From Vibrio sp. 14G-20 (GTDB lineage Bacteria > Pseudomonadota > Gammaproteobacteria > Enterobacterales > Vibrionaceae), in the NCBI RefSeq assembly GCF_026241515.1, contig NZ_JAPHPW010000015.1, positions 58,971-122,970 on the forward strand: 64,000 nt of DNA. Direction: 5' to 3'. Shown in pieces: positions 1-8,490 of this stretch. Position numbers and translations under genes: made by a program. Each line of letters opens with the position of its first letter. The stretch's first letter is position 1. The notes beneath the pieces are model-generated. The model was given only the letters and a program-made list of their open reading frames with translations, did no database searches and was not told the origin of the DNA.

Positions 1-647
1 GTTTTCGTGACTACAACGCCACCAATAACGTCCGAGTGTCCGTTGATGTACTTAGTGGTTGAGTGAATAACAAAATCCGCACCCAGCTCTAAAGGCTTTT
101 GGAATACAGGAGTCAAAAACGTGTTGTCGACAGCAACCAGAGCACCAACCTCTTTTGCTTTACGACAAGTTTCTGCAATATCAACCACACGAACCAAAGG
201 ATTCGATGGTGTTTCAATTAAGATCAACTTTGGCTTAAGCGCGATCGCTGTATCCAGTGCCGCTTGATCCGATTGATCAACGAACAGAACTTTAAAGTCA
301 CCTTTCAGTGAGCGAGTGTTAAACAGACGGTAAGTACCGCCGTAGCAGTCGTGTGGTGCGATAATAAGATCATCGCCACCTAAGAAAGCAGAAACCCATA
401 AGTTAAGCGCCGAGGTACCACAGTTAGTGACCACCGCACCTTTGCCCGATTCAAGCTCAAACAGTGCCGTTTCTAATAAACCTCGGTTTGGGTTACCAGA
501 ACGGGTGTAATCATACTTTGGCACTTCACCAAAAGCGGGAAACCCATAGTTAGTCGAAAGATAAATGGGTGGGACAACGGCATGGTGTTGCGTGTCTGAC
601 TCGATACCAGTACGTACTGCGATTGTTGCTGGCTTCCGGCTGCTCAT
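1..647 (-). CDS. metB: Cystathionine gamma-synthase, C-terminal part beyond window
   Basis: Cytoplasmic PLP enzyme of methionine synthesis that joins O-succinylhomoserine and cysteine to form cystathionine. The ATG is at 647 and the frame stays open to base 1, so about 215 N-terminal residues are present and the C-terminus lies outside the window. The PLP site is visible: HSTTKYINGHSDV with the Schiff-base lysine at about residue 199, close to K198 of E. coli MetB. YDYTRSGNPNR and the ETPSNP segment are typical of the Cys/Met-metabolism PLP family. It diverges from metJ, and the shared intergenic region carries tandem met boxes, so repression by MetJ with S-adenosylmethionine is expected. The metJ neighbour makes metB more likely than a related gamma-lyase. 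Confidence 0.93.
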   Translation of the reverse strand, partial: MSSRKPATIAVRTGIESDTQHHAVVPPIYLSTNYGFPAFGEVPKYDYTRSGNPNRGLLETALFELESGKGAVVTNCGTSALNLWVSAFLGGDDLIIAPHDCYGGTYRLFNTRSLKGDFKVLFVDQSDQAALDTAIALKPKLILIETPSNPLVRVVDIAETCRKAKEVGALVAVDNTFLTPVFQKPLELGADFVIHSTTKYINGHSDVIGGVVVTK

Positions 648-740
648 AGGTGCTTCCTTACAAGTTTGGCGTCTGGGTATCACAGCCACTTGTGGGGTTT
701 TTGCGGCTGTGTTAGATATATGTTATTCACTTTACTTTCA

Positions 741-780
741 TAAACGTGAGACGTCAACACTTCTAGACGTCTATATGTCT
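741..780. promoter_or_regulatory. Tandem MetJ operator (met boxes) between metB and metJ
   Basis: Five consecutive 8-base units can be read in register. 749-756 is AGACGTCA and 765-772 is the exact consensus AGACGTCT. The units at 741-748, 757-764 and 773-780 are weaker matches. MetJ dimers bind cooperatively to head-to-tail 8-bp boxes, so this array fits autoregulation of metJ and control of metB. Confidence 0.88.
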
Positions 781-855
781 TTGCTTATGGCAGTAAATCC
801 CGCTAAAATCACCACTATTAATTTACTCTAACAACTAAAGTGATGAAGGTACGCA

Positions 856-1176
856 ATGGCCGACTGGAATGGTGAATACATAAGCCCATATGCTGAGCAT
901 GGAAAGAAAAGCGAACAAGTAAAGAAAATTACAGTTTCTATCCCTCTAAAAGTGTTAAAGGTTCTTACTGACGAGCGCACTCGCCGCCAGATTAATAACC
1001 TACGCCATGCAACAAACAGTGAGCTACTGTGCGAAGCCTTTCTACATGCGTACACGGGCCAACCACTACCAACGGATGAAGACCTTCGTAAAGATCGTCC
1101 TGACGATATCCCTGCTGAAGTGAAAAAACTGATGACAGAAATGGGTATCGAGTTCGAAGCGTTTGACGAAGAATAA
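856..1176 (+). CDS. metJ: Methionine repressor MetJ
   Basis: Ribbon-helix-helix repressor of the methionine regulon with S-adenosylmethionine as corepressor. The protein is 106 residues, close to the 105 of E. coli MetJ. The beta-strand DNA-reading segment KKITVSIPLKVLKVL lies at about residues 23-37, followed by the helix TDERTRRQINNLRHATNSELLCEAFLHA. A GAAGG ribosome-binding site lies 7 bases before the ATG. It diverges from metB over the met-box array and is followed by a strong terminator. The identification is secure from sequence and context. Confidence 0.97.
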   Translation: MADWNGEYISPYAEHGKKSEQVKKITVSIPLKVLKVLTDERTRRQINNLRHATNSELLCEAFLHAYTGQPLPTDEDLRKDRPDDIPAEVKKLMTEMGIEFEAFDEE

Positions 1177-1276
1177 AAACAACTCAGTCACTGCCTTCAT
1201 TATTGATTCGCTATAGCTGACCCTATTTATCACATCACGCATTGCGTTTTTATGACTGCGCTGTGAATGATAGACA

Positions 1277-1311
1277 TAAAAAAACCGACTCCAGATGAGT
1301 CGGTTTTTTAT
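1277..1311. terminator. Bidirectional terminator between metJ and malic enzyme gene
   Basis: Perfect hairpin with stem AACCGACTC/GAGTCGGTT and loop CAGAT, flanked by an A run on the left and a T run on the right, so it can stop both metJ and the convergent malic enzyme gene. Confidence 0.85.
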
Positions 1312-1377
1312 TATTCTTTTTCGTCTCGATAACGAAACGACGATACCAGACGACTATGTCATCCAGTATCTATGTCT

Positions 1378-2667
1378 CTATGCCATATAGTTAGCAGGCA
1401 TCTCGATACGAGCTACGCCAGATTCAACAGCCGCTTCCGCAACTGCTCGTGCTACGCGAGGAAGTAGGCGTGGGTCCATTGGCTTAGGAATGATGTAGCC
1501 TTTACCGAACTCCAGTGCAGTCTCGCCCGCAGCTGCTAGTACTTCAGCTGGAACTTCTTCTTTCGCTAGTTCACGAATCGCTTTAACCGCCGCTAGCTTC
1601 ATTTCATCATTAATTTCGCTTGCACGCACATCTAGTGCACCACGGAAAATGAATGGGAAACAAAGTACGTTGTTTACTTGGTTAGGGTAATCACTGCGGC
1701 CTGTACCCATGATAAGGTCAGAACGAACTTCGTGAGCAAGCTCTGGCTTGATCTCAGGATCTGGGTTTGAACATGCAAACACAACTGGCTTATCAGCCAT
1801 CAGTGTTAGTGCTTCAGCTGGAAGCAGGTTAGGACCAGATACACCCAAGAATAGGTCAGCGCCTTCGATAACATCTTCAAGCGTGCGCTTATCAGTGTTG
1901 TTTGCGAACAGCTCTTTGTATTCGTTTAGGTCGTCACGACGAGTGTGGATCACACCTTTACGATCAAGCATGTAGATCTTTTCACGCTGAGCGCCGCATT
2001 TAATCAGTAGTTCCATACAAGCAACCGCTGCTGCGCCAGCGCCTAAACAAACGATCTTACACTCTTCAAGTTTCTTACCTTGAAGTTCGATCGCGTTCAG
2101 CATACCCGCTGCTGTCACAATCGCAGTACCGTGTTGGTCATCGTGGAATACCGGAACATCACAACGTTCAATCAGGCGACGTTCAATCTCAAAACAGTCT
2201 GGTGCTTTGATGTCTTCTAGGTTAATACCGCCGAATGTATCTGCGATATTCGCAACCGTATCAACGAACTCATCGATTGTGCGGTGTTTTACTTCAATAT
2301 CGATAGAATCTAAACCAGCAAAACGCTTAAACAGAAGCGCTTTACCTTCCATAACAGGTTTAGAAGCAATAGGGCCAAGGTTACCTAGGCCAAGAATCGC
2401 TGTACCGTTAGAGATAACAGCAACCATGTTGCCCTTACCTGTGTACTTATAAACGTTATCAACGTTCTGTGCGATCTCGCGAACAGGCTCAGCCACGCCT
2501 GGGCTGTATGCAAGTGCTAGGTCTTCTGCAGAGTTTGCAGGCTTCGTCAGTTCTACGGCAATTTTGCCTGGAATCGGGAACTCATGGTAATCAAGAGCTT
2601 GCTGACGGAATTGTTCTTGAGGTGATAATTTTTGAGAGGATTGAGCTTGGCTGCTGTCTTCAGACAT
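1378..2667 (-). CDS. maeB: Malic enzyme, short form without phosphotransacetylase domain
   Basis: Oxidative decarboxylation of malate to pyruvate with reduction of NAD(P). The protein is 429 residues and contains the N-terminal malic domain (YSPGVAEP near residue 54, KGNMVAVISNGTAILGLGNLG near 78-98) and an NAD-binding domain with a GAGAAA Rossmann turn near residue 203. VFHDDQHGTA at about residues 154-163 is the metal/substrate signature. E. coli MaeB is about 759 residues because it carries a C-terminal phosphotransacetylase-like domain; that domain is absent here and the stop is clean. The coenzyme preference cannot be read from the sequence. It is a single-gene unit between the metJ terminator and rpmE. 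Confidence 0.9.
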   Translation of the reverse strand: MSEDSSQAQSSQKLSPQEQFRQQALDYHEFPIPGKIAVELTKPANSAEDLALAYSPGVAEPVREIAQNVDNVYKYTGKGNMVAVISNGTAILGLGNLGPIASKPVMEGKALLFKRFAGLDSIDIEVKHRTIDEFVDTVANIADTFGGINLEDIKAPDCFEIERRLIERCDVPVFHDDQHGTAIVTAAGMLNAIELQGKKLEECKIVCLGAGAAAVACMELLIKCGAQREKIYMLDRKGVIHTRRDDLNEYKELFANNTDKRTLEDVIEGADLFLGVSGPNLLPAEALTLMADKPVVFACSNPDPEIKPELAHEVRSDLIMGTGRSDYPNQVNNVLCFPFIFRGALDVRASEINDEMKLAAVKAIRELAKEEVPAEVLAAAGETALEFGKGYIIPKPMDPRLLPRVARAVAEAAVESGVARIEMPANYMA

Positions 2668-2955
2668 AGGTGTAGGTTCCTAGGATATTATTATTTGGGG
2701 GATCTTGTTCATGTTAATGGATGTACTTCAAAGTTCCTAGGTGGTTGAAGCCTCTGTCTCATTAAAAAACGAGATTTCACTACTAATAAGACCAGTGAGC
2801 AGTTGAAATTACTATCGCTTGTTGAACTTTCGTGTGGAATTTTGGTGACGAATGATAAGCAAGGAATTGCCGTGCAATAGAATAAAGAGGCAACTTATCG
2901 CTAGGTGAGATGGATGCTTGAGTGGGAGTCAGTGATTTTACAAATTACAGGCAAC
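2668..2955. other. Malic enzyme upstream region
   Basis: About 290 bases without a plausible gene. It must hold the promoter of the leftward malic enzyme gene. I see no clear operator or long inverted repeat here. Confidence 0.5.
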
Positions 2956-2983
2956 AAAAAAGGACACCGAAGTGTCCTTTTTC
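2956..2983 (-). terminator. Terminator of rpmE
   Basis: Stem AAGGACAC/GTGTCCTT (2960-2967 and 2972-2979) with loop CGAA. The run of A on the plus strand before the stem gives the T run for leftward transcription from rpmE. Confidence 0.82.
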
Positions 2984-3001
2984 ATGTCTAAATAGCGAGA
3001 A

Positions 3002-3220
3002 TTACTTCTTGCTAGAAAGAGCACCGAAACGCTTGTTGAAGCGATCAACACGGCCGCCAGTATCTACGATACGTTGCTTACCAGTGTAGAACGGGTGACA
3101 TTTGTCACATACGTCTAGGTGGATTGATTCTTTTGCTAGCGTTGAGTTGAACTCAAATGTGTTGCCGCAAGAACAAGTTGCAGTAACTGCTTTGTATTCT
3201 GGGTGGATTCCAGCTTTCAT
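3002..3220 (-). CDS. rpmE: 50S ribosomal protein L31, zinc-binding type
   Basis: Large-subunit ribosomal protein of 72 residues at the bridge between subunits. The zinc-ribbon cysteines C16, C18, C38 and C41 are all present, so this is the zinc-containing form, not the cysteine-less paralogue (RpmE2/YkgM type) induced by zinc limitation. Single gene with its own terminator, divergent from priA over a 331-base intergenic region. Confidence 0.97.
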   Translation of the reverse strand: MKAGIHPEYKAVTATCSCGNTFEFNSTLAKESIHLDVCDKCHPFYTGKQRIVDTGGRVDRFNKRFGALSSKK

Positions 3221-3551
3221 GGGATAACCTCAAGTAGGCCGTGTCGCTATACGATTCTAAGCCGCACACCACACGTAGTTTAAAAAAGAAATAAAGACAC
3301 CGCATCGACACAAAAGAGTGATGAAGCCATACCTTTAAGGCGCAGTATAGTAATGAATCTATAAGGCAGGATCAACTGATTTGATACATTTTTCACCAAT
3401 TGTCTCTTTATTTCCTTTATCGACCTGAGATTTCGGCCGCTCGTTGTCTGTATGCACTAACTCGCCGCCTTCATCCAAACTGCTTCTCGAATTTAAGCTC
3501 CTTATCCTTTAGACTGTTCGCTCTCGTCAACTCAGATAAAGCCGTCCCTTT
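3221..3551. other. Divergent promoter region rpmE | priA
   Basis: 331 bases without a gene. It must carry the promoters of both flanking genes. No clear operator motif or strong hairpin is visible. Confidence 0.5.
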
Positions 3552-5753
3552 ATGCGTCCAATGATTGCCCGCGTGGCACTGCCTGTTCCACTCGACAAGC
3601 AGTTCGATTACAAGATTCCAAACCACCTATTTCCGATTATTGGTGGACGAGTCTCTGTGCCTTTTGGACGACAAACCTTAACCGGCATTGTCACGGCTCT
3701 GGTTAACGAATCTGAATTCGAGCTAGACAAGCTCAAACCCATTAAAGCCTTATTAGACAACCAGCCTGTTTGGCCGGAATCGGTCTATTCACTGTTAATG
3801 TGGTGCAGTCAGTTTTATCAGTACCCTCTTGGCGAAACCTTTGCCAACGCCCTTCCAAGCGCCCTAAGAAAAGGCAAAGCCGCCGACTTCGCGACGCTGG
3901 TAGAATGGCAGTTAACGCCATCAGGTAAAGACCAACTGATGCAAGGTTTTGGTCGCGCGGTCAAGCAAGCCAAAGTGATGCGCATGCTTGAACACGGTCC
4001 GGTTCCTCATCAAGAGTTCATTGATGAAGAAGTTGGCAGTGCAGTACTCAAAACGCTAGAAGAGAAAGGCTGGATTGAATCGGTAGAGAAAAAGCCAAAG
4101 CGTCAGTCGTGGCCAGTTGACCTTGAAAACGACCAAGACAAACCTAAGCTCAATGCCGAACAAGCCATCGCGATTGCGACCGTCAATAGCCAGACCGACT
4201 TCGGTTGTTTCCTGTTAGAGGGTGTCACGGGCTCAGGTAAAACTGAAGTCTACCTGAATATGATCAAACCGATTCTAGACCAAGGTAAACAAGCGTTAGT
4301 ATTGGTTCCTGAAATAGGCCTGACACCTCAAACGATTAACCGCTTTAAACGACGCTTTAATGTGCCTGTTGAGGTTATCCACTCAGGTTTAAACGATTCT
4401 GAGCGACTGAATGCTTGGTTATCAGCGCGAGACAAAATAGCAGGCATTGTGATTGGTACGCGCTCGGCTCTGTTCACACCCTTCGCTGATCTGGGAATTA
4501 TCATTGTCGATGAAGAGCACGATGCCTCTTATAAGCAGCAAGATAGCCTACGCTACCACGCTCGTGATGTAGCCATCATGCGTGCTCATAAAGCGCAGAT
4601 TCCGGTTGTGTTAGGCTCGGCGACTCCGGCCTTTGAAACGCTGCACAACGCTCAGATCGGTAAATACAGTTACCTCACTCTCACCTCACGTGCGGGTGTC
4701 GCACTGCCGACCACCAATAAAGTGTTGGATGTGAAGGGTGAATATCTAGAAAGTGGCTTGTCTGCTTCTTTGATTGCTGAGATGCAAAGACACCTCAAAG
4801 CGGGCAACCAAGTGATGCTGTTCCTCAATCGCCGAGGGTTTTCTCCCGCATTGATGTGTCACGATTGTGGTTGGACAGCCGAGTGTAAACGTTGTGATGC
4901 TTACTACACCTATCACCAATACAGTAATGAGATGCGCTGCCACCACTGTGGCTCTCAGCAACATATCGTGCACAATTGCCAAGGTTGTGGGTCTGCGAAC
5001 TTGGTGACAGTGGGTGTCGGTACCGAACAGCTTGAAGCGCAGCTTGGCCAGCTATTTCCGGAATACAAAACCATTCGTATTGACCGTGACAGCACCCGCC
5101 GTAAAGGCAGCTTAGAAAGCGCACTCGAGTCAATTCGTAAAGGTGAATTCCAAATTCTTATCGGCACGCAGATGCTTGCTAAGGGTCACCATTTCCCTGA
5201 CGTGACACTAGTGGCGTTATTGGATGTTGATGGCTCTTTATATAGTAGTGACTTTAGAGCTTCAGAACGCCTTGCTCAATTATTCATTCAAGTGGCGGGA
5301 CGCGCAGGTCGTGCCAGCAAACCGGGTGAAGTCATCTTACAAACTCACCATCCAGAACACGGGTTGTTGCAAGCCTTGCTGCACAAAGACTATAACCACT
5401 TTGCTCAGACGGCGCTGGCAGAGCGTAAACAGGCAATGTTACCGCCTTATACCTTTATGACGCTGTTTAGAGCAGAAGCCAATGACACCCGCTTGGTGGA
5501 AGAGTTCTTGCGTCAGGTTCGCCACACATTAGAATCTCATCCGCTGTTTGACCAATATTGCATAGTACTAGGGCCAACTCCGGCCCCATTAGCAAAACGA
5601 GCAGGCAAATCGCGCTGGCAGTTAATCTTACAGACTCAAACTCGCTCGTTAATGCAAAAGCTATTAATGAGCGCTAAACCGGCAATTAATATGTTACCCG
5701 CTGCGAAAAAAGTTCGCTGGTCACTCGACATAGAGCCACAAGATCTAAGCTAA
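3552..5753 (+). CDS. priA: Primosomal replication protein N' (helicase PriA)
   Basis: 3'-5' DNA helicase that recognises forks and D-loops and reloads the replisome after fork collapse. The length of 733 residues is nearly the same as E. coli PriA (732). Walker A GVTGSGKT starts at about residue 224 and the DEEH helicase box lies near 320. The paired zinc-binding cluster with repeated CxxC motifs runs from about 436 to 475, followed by the helicase C-terminal region with VGTEQLEAQL and QVAGRAGR. It is upstream of cytR with a 239-base gap, so it is probably a separate transcription unit. Confidence 0.97.
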   Translation: MRPMIARVALPVPLDKQFDYKIPNHLFPIIGGRVSVPFGRQTLTGIVTALVNESEFELDKLKPIKALLDNQPVWPESVYSLLMWCSQFYQYPLGETFANALPSALRKGKAADFATLVEWQLTPSGKDQLMQGFGRAVKQAKVMRMLEHGPVPHQEFIDEEVGSAVLKTLEEKGWIESVEKKPKRQSWPVDLENDQDKPKLNAEQAIAIATVNSQTDFGCFLLEGVTGSGKTEVYLNMIKPILDQGKQALVLVPEIGLTPQTINRFKRRFNVPVEVIHSGLNDSERLNAWLSARDKIAGIVIGTRSALFTPFADLGIIIVDEEHDASYKQQDSLRYHARDVAIMRAHKAQIPVVLGSATPAFETLHNAQIGKYSYLTLTSRAGVALPTTNKVLDVKGEYLESGLSASLIAEMQRHLKAGNQVMLFLNRRGFSPALMCHDCGWTAECKRCDAYYTYHQYSNEMRCHHCGSQQHIVHNCQGCGSANLVTVGVGTEQLEAQLGQLFPEYKTIRIDRDSTRRKGSLESALESIRKGEFQILIGTQMLAKGHHFPDVTLVALLDVDGSLYSSDFRASERLAQLFIQVAGRAGRASKPGEVILQTHHPEHGLLQALLHKDYNHFAQTALAERKQAMLPPYTFMTLFRAEANDTRLVEEFLRQVRHTLESHPLFDQYCIVLGPTPAPLAKRAGKSRWQLILQTQTRSLMQKLLMSAKPAINMLPAAKKVRWSLDIEPQDLS

Positions 5754-5807
5754 ACCCCTCCGGGTTAAAACTAATGATAAGTTTGTTCACAAATATTTCA
5801 TATTTCT

Positions 5808-5823
5808 CGTGAGCAACTTCACA
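5808..5823. promoter_or_regulatory. CRP-cAMP site upstream of cytR
   Basis: CGTGA-GCAACT-TCACA matches the CRP half-sites TGTGA-N6-TCACA in 9 of 10 positions. It lies 170 bases before cytR. E. coli cytR is also CRP-dependent, so the assignment is supported by sequence and by family knowledge. Confidence 0.65.
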
Positions 5824-5892
5824 CGAGTCATGTGATTTTTGTTAATCTAGCCGTAACTTTACACGGATTAAACGAATAAAATATTGCAATAA

Positions 5893-5915
5893 AAAAAGTG
5901 TTAGCAACACTTTCA
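5893..5915. repeat. Hairpin in the priA-cytR gap
   Basis: Perfect 8-base stem AAAGTGTT/AACACTTT (5895-5902, 5906-5913) with loop AGC. An A run precedes it but the T tract after it is poor. It may be a weak terminator of priA or part of the cytR leader. Confidence 0.45.
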
Positions 5916-5992
5916 TAATATCTATTCGATTACATTTATTATTCACGCCTTAGATACTTAGGCGACAAAGGAACTTAAAGAGGGTTTAATTT

Positions 5993-6997
5993 ATGGCGAC
6001 AATGAAGGATGTTGCCCAGCTAGCAGGCGTCTCAACAGCCACAGTATCACGTGCATTGATGAACCCTGAGAAAGTCTCAGTTTCGACTCGTAAACGAGTG
6101 GAAACAGCAGTACTTGAAGCTGGATACTCACCCAATACATTAGCTAGAAACTTACGTCGCAACGAATCAAAAACCATCATCACTATCGTTCCTGATATCT
6201 GTGACCCTTATTTCGCCGAAATCATTCGAGGTATCGAAGATGCCGCAGTAGAAAATGACTACCTTGTCTTACTGGGTGATAGCGGCCAACAAAAGAAGCG
6301 TGAGTCTTCGTTTGTTAACTTAGTTTTCACCAAACAAGCTGACGGCATGTTGTTGCTTGGCACTGACCATCCATTTGATGTCAGTAAGTCTGAACAAAAG
6401 AATTTACCACCAATGGTGATGGCGTGTGAGTTTGCCCCTGAGCTTGAACTTCCTACCGTACACATCGATAACCTGACCTCTGCATTTGAAGCGGTGAACT
6501 ACCTAGCTCAGTTAGGCCATAAACGTATCGCTCAAATCTCAGGTCCTGTATCAGCAACGCTGTGTAAGTTCCGCCAACAAGGTTACCAACAAGCTCTGCG
6601 TCGTGCAGGTGTGGCAATGAACCCAGCCTACAGCACAGTCGGCGACTTCACTTTTGAAGCCGGCGCTCAAGCAGTTCGTCAATTACTAGCACTGCCTGAA
6701 CAACCAACCGCTATCTTCTGTCACAACGATGCGATGGCCATTGGTGCGATTCAAGAAGCGAAGAAGTTAGGTTTACGTGTTCCTCAAGACCTATCGATTG
6801 TTGGCTTCGATGACATTCAGTTCGCTCAATACTGCGATCCACCGCTAACCACCATTTCTCAACCTCGTTACGAGATTGGACGCCAAGCGATGTTGATGAT
6901 GCTTGATCTACTGAAAGGCAACGATGTACAAGCAGGTTCGCGTCTGCTTGAAGCCAAATTAGTGGTTCGAGGCAGTACTGCGCCACCTCGAATGTAA
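5993..6997 (+). CDS. cytR: LacI-family repressor CytR
   Basis: Repressor of nucleoside uptake and catabolism genes that acts with CRP and is released by cytidine. In Vibrio species CytR is also reported to affect competence and biofilm traits. The 334-residue protein begins with a LacI helix-turn-helix (MKDVAQLAGVSTATVSRALMNPEKVS, about residues 4-29) and hinge, followed by a periplasmic-binding-protein-like sensor domain ending around VGFDDIQFAQYCDPPLTTI. The position next to priA and ftsN matches the enterobacterial order. A CRP site lies upstream. Confidence 0.94.
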   Translation: MATMKDVAQLAGVSTATVSRALMNPEKVSVSTRKRVETAVLEAGYSPNTLARNLRRNESKTIITIVPDICDPYFAEIIRGIEDAAVENDYLVLLGDSGQQKKRESSFVNLVFTKQADGMLLLGTDHPFDVSKSEQKNLPPMVMACEFAPELELPTVHIDNLTSAFEAVNYLAQLGHKRIAQISGPVSATLCKFRQQGYQQALRRAGVAMNPAYSTVGDFTFEAGAQAVRQLLALPEQPTAIFCHNDAMAIGAIQEAKKLGLRVPQDLSIVGFDDIQFAQYCDPPLTTISQPRYEIGRQAMLMMLDLLKGNDVQAGSRLLEAKLVVRGSTAPPRM

Positions 6998-7119
6998 ACC
7001 TTAGAAATACCAATATAAATCTGCGGCACATTTTGATGTGCCGCTTCCATTTCTGCACTATTATCCTCGCGCAATCTGGATTACCATGAGGGCAGAATCA
7101 GCAACTATTGAATTGTCTT

Positions 7120-7659
7120 GTGGCTAATAGAGATTATGTAAAACGTGGTCGTGGCACTAAAAAACCGACCAAAAAACAAGCCCCTCGCCGTAAACCTTGG
7201 CGCAGTGGTCTTTTGGCGATCTTCCTTGTTGGCGGATTTGGTTATGGACTTTACTTATTGAGTAATGATCCTGAGCCACCAGCGCCGGCTCCAGTAGTGA
7301 GCAAACCAAAGCCTAAGCCAAAACCAGCGAAAGTGATTCCGCCACCTCCAGAAGAGAAGTGGGACTACGTTGAAACGCTGCCAAGCCGCGAGATTGAAGT
7401 AAAAGCCAAAGAGCAACAGATCTCCAAGATCCCTTACATCATGCAGTGTGGCGCTTACAAAACCTCAGCACAGGCAGAAGCACGTAAACTGGATATTGCC
7501 TTCCAAGGTATCTCGAGTGAAATCCGTAAGAAAGACGGCAGCAGTTGGTACCGTGTGGTTTTAGGTCCCTACAAGTTAAAGCGTGACGCAGAACGCGATC
7601 GCCACAAGCTACAGCGAGCAAAAATCGAACCTTGTGCTATTTGGAAAGACACCGAGTAG
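7120..7659 (+). CDS. ftsN: Cell division protein FtsN
   Basis: Late divisome protein that activates septal peptidoglycan synthesis. The short cytoplasmic tail contains RDYVKRGRG and a basic stretch, followed by one membrane segment (WRSGLLAIFLVGGFGYGLYLL, about residues 28-48), a proline-rich periplasmic linker and a C-terminal SPOR domain (IPYIMQCGAYKTSAQAEARKLD onward, about residues 108-178) that binds denuded glycan. I chose the GTG at 7120 because VANRDYV matches the start of E. coli FtsN (MAQRDYV). A TTG at 7108 would add four residues, and neither start has a strong ribosome-binding site. At 179 residues it is much shorter than E. coli FtsN (319), mainly in the linker. Confidence 0.9.
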   Translation: MANRDYVKRGRGTKKPTKKQAPRRKPWRSGLLAIFLVGGFGYGLYLLSNDPEPPAPAPVVSKPKPKPKPAKVIPPPPEEKWDYVETLPSREIEVKAKEQQISKIPYIMQCGAYKTSAQAEARKLDIAFQGISSEIRKKDGSSWYRVVLGPYKLKRDAERDRHKLQRAKIEPCAIWKDTE

Positions 7660-7711
7660 TTTTAGATTCAACGGCAGTCTCTTTCTTAATAAAGAAAGAT
7701 AACCAAACACC

Positions 7712-7742
7712 GAAAGCCTCCCATTGTGGAGGTTTTCTTTTA
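7712..7742 (+). terminator. Terminator after ftsN
   Basis: CCTCC/GGAGG stem extended by GAAA/TTTC pairing, loop CATTGT, followed by a T-rich tail (TTTTCTTTT). Confidence 0.6.
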
Positions 7743-7811
7743 TCCCCCTCCCCTTTAGCCAAATTTCCTTACAACTTCCGCCGATAAGTTGCACGACATC
7801 ACTCGCGGTTC

Positions 7812-7840
7812 CTTGAATTATCCGAGTGCCATCCTCATAT
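7812..7840 (+). promoter_or_regulatory. Sigma-32 (heat-shock) promoter of hslVU
   Basis: -35 CTTGAA at 7812-7817 and -10 CCTCATAT at 7833-7840, close to the RpoH consensus CTTGAAA...CCCCATNT with normal spacing. It lies 44 bases before hslV, an operon known to be RpoH-dependent in E. coli. Confidence 0.78.
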
Positions 7841-7883
7841 ACTTTTTATACCCAAAGATAAGAAATATTAAGAGGCCCTACTC

Positions 7884-8432
7884 GTGACTACCATTGTATC
7901 TGTACGTCGTAATAATAAAGTCGTCATCGCGGGTGATGGACAAGTATCTCTAGGCAATACTGTAATGAAGGGCAATGCCCGTAAAGTACGTCGCCTATAC
8001 AACAACAAAGTACTGGCAGGTTTTGCTGGCGGTACAGCAGATGCTTTCACGCTATTCGAAAAATTTGAAAGCAAGCTGCAAATGCACCAAGGCCACCTAA
8101 CCAAAGCTGCCGTTGAGCTGGCGAAGGATTGGCGCAGCGACCGTGCTCTACGTAAGTTAGAAGCACTGTTAGCAGTAGCGGATGAGACCGCTTCACTGAT
8201 CATCACAGGTAACGGTGACGTAGTTCAACCAGAGAACGACCTGATTGCGATCGGTTCGGGCGGTAACTTCGCTCAAGCAGCAGCTACCGCACTATTAGAA
8301 AATACTGATTTAGATGCGCGTGAAATCGCAGAAAAGTCGCTGAACATTGCCGGCGATATCTGTGTCTTCACCAATCATCACCACACTATTGAAGAACTAG
8401 AAAGCACCGTTGAGCTGCCAAAGCCAGAGTAA
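7884..8432 (+). CDS. hslV: ATP-dependent protease peptidase subunit HslV
   Basis: Threonine peptidase subunit of the cytoplasmic HslVU (ClpYQ) protease, related to the proteasome beta subunit. The start codon is GTG with AAGAGG about 8 bases upstream. After removal of the initiator residue, Thr2 becomes the N-terminal nucleophile in TTIVSVRR. AGDGQVSLGNTVMKGNARKVRR matches E. coli HslV closely, and the length of 182 residues is near the E. coli 176. First gene of the hslVU heat-shock operon, 58 bases before hslU. Confidence 0.97.
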   Translation: MTTIVSVRRNNKVVIAGDGQVSLGNTVMKGNARKVRRLYNNKVLAGFAGGTADAFTLFEKFESKLQMHQGHLTKAAVELAKDWRSDRALRKLEALLAVADETASLIITGNGDVVQPENDLIAIGSGGNFAQAAATALLENTDLDAREIAEKSLNIAGDICVFTNHHHTIEELESTVELPKPE

Positions 8433-8490
8433 CGACCGCTTCCATCAATAACGTTGTATTCAACAGTGATTAAAGAATTAAGGAAAAACC

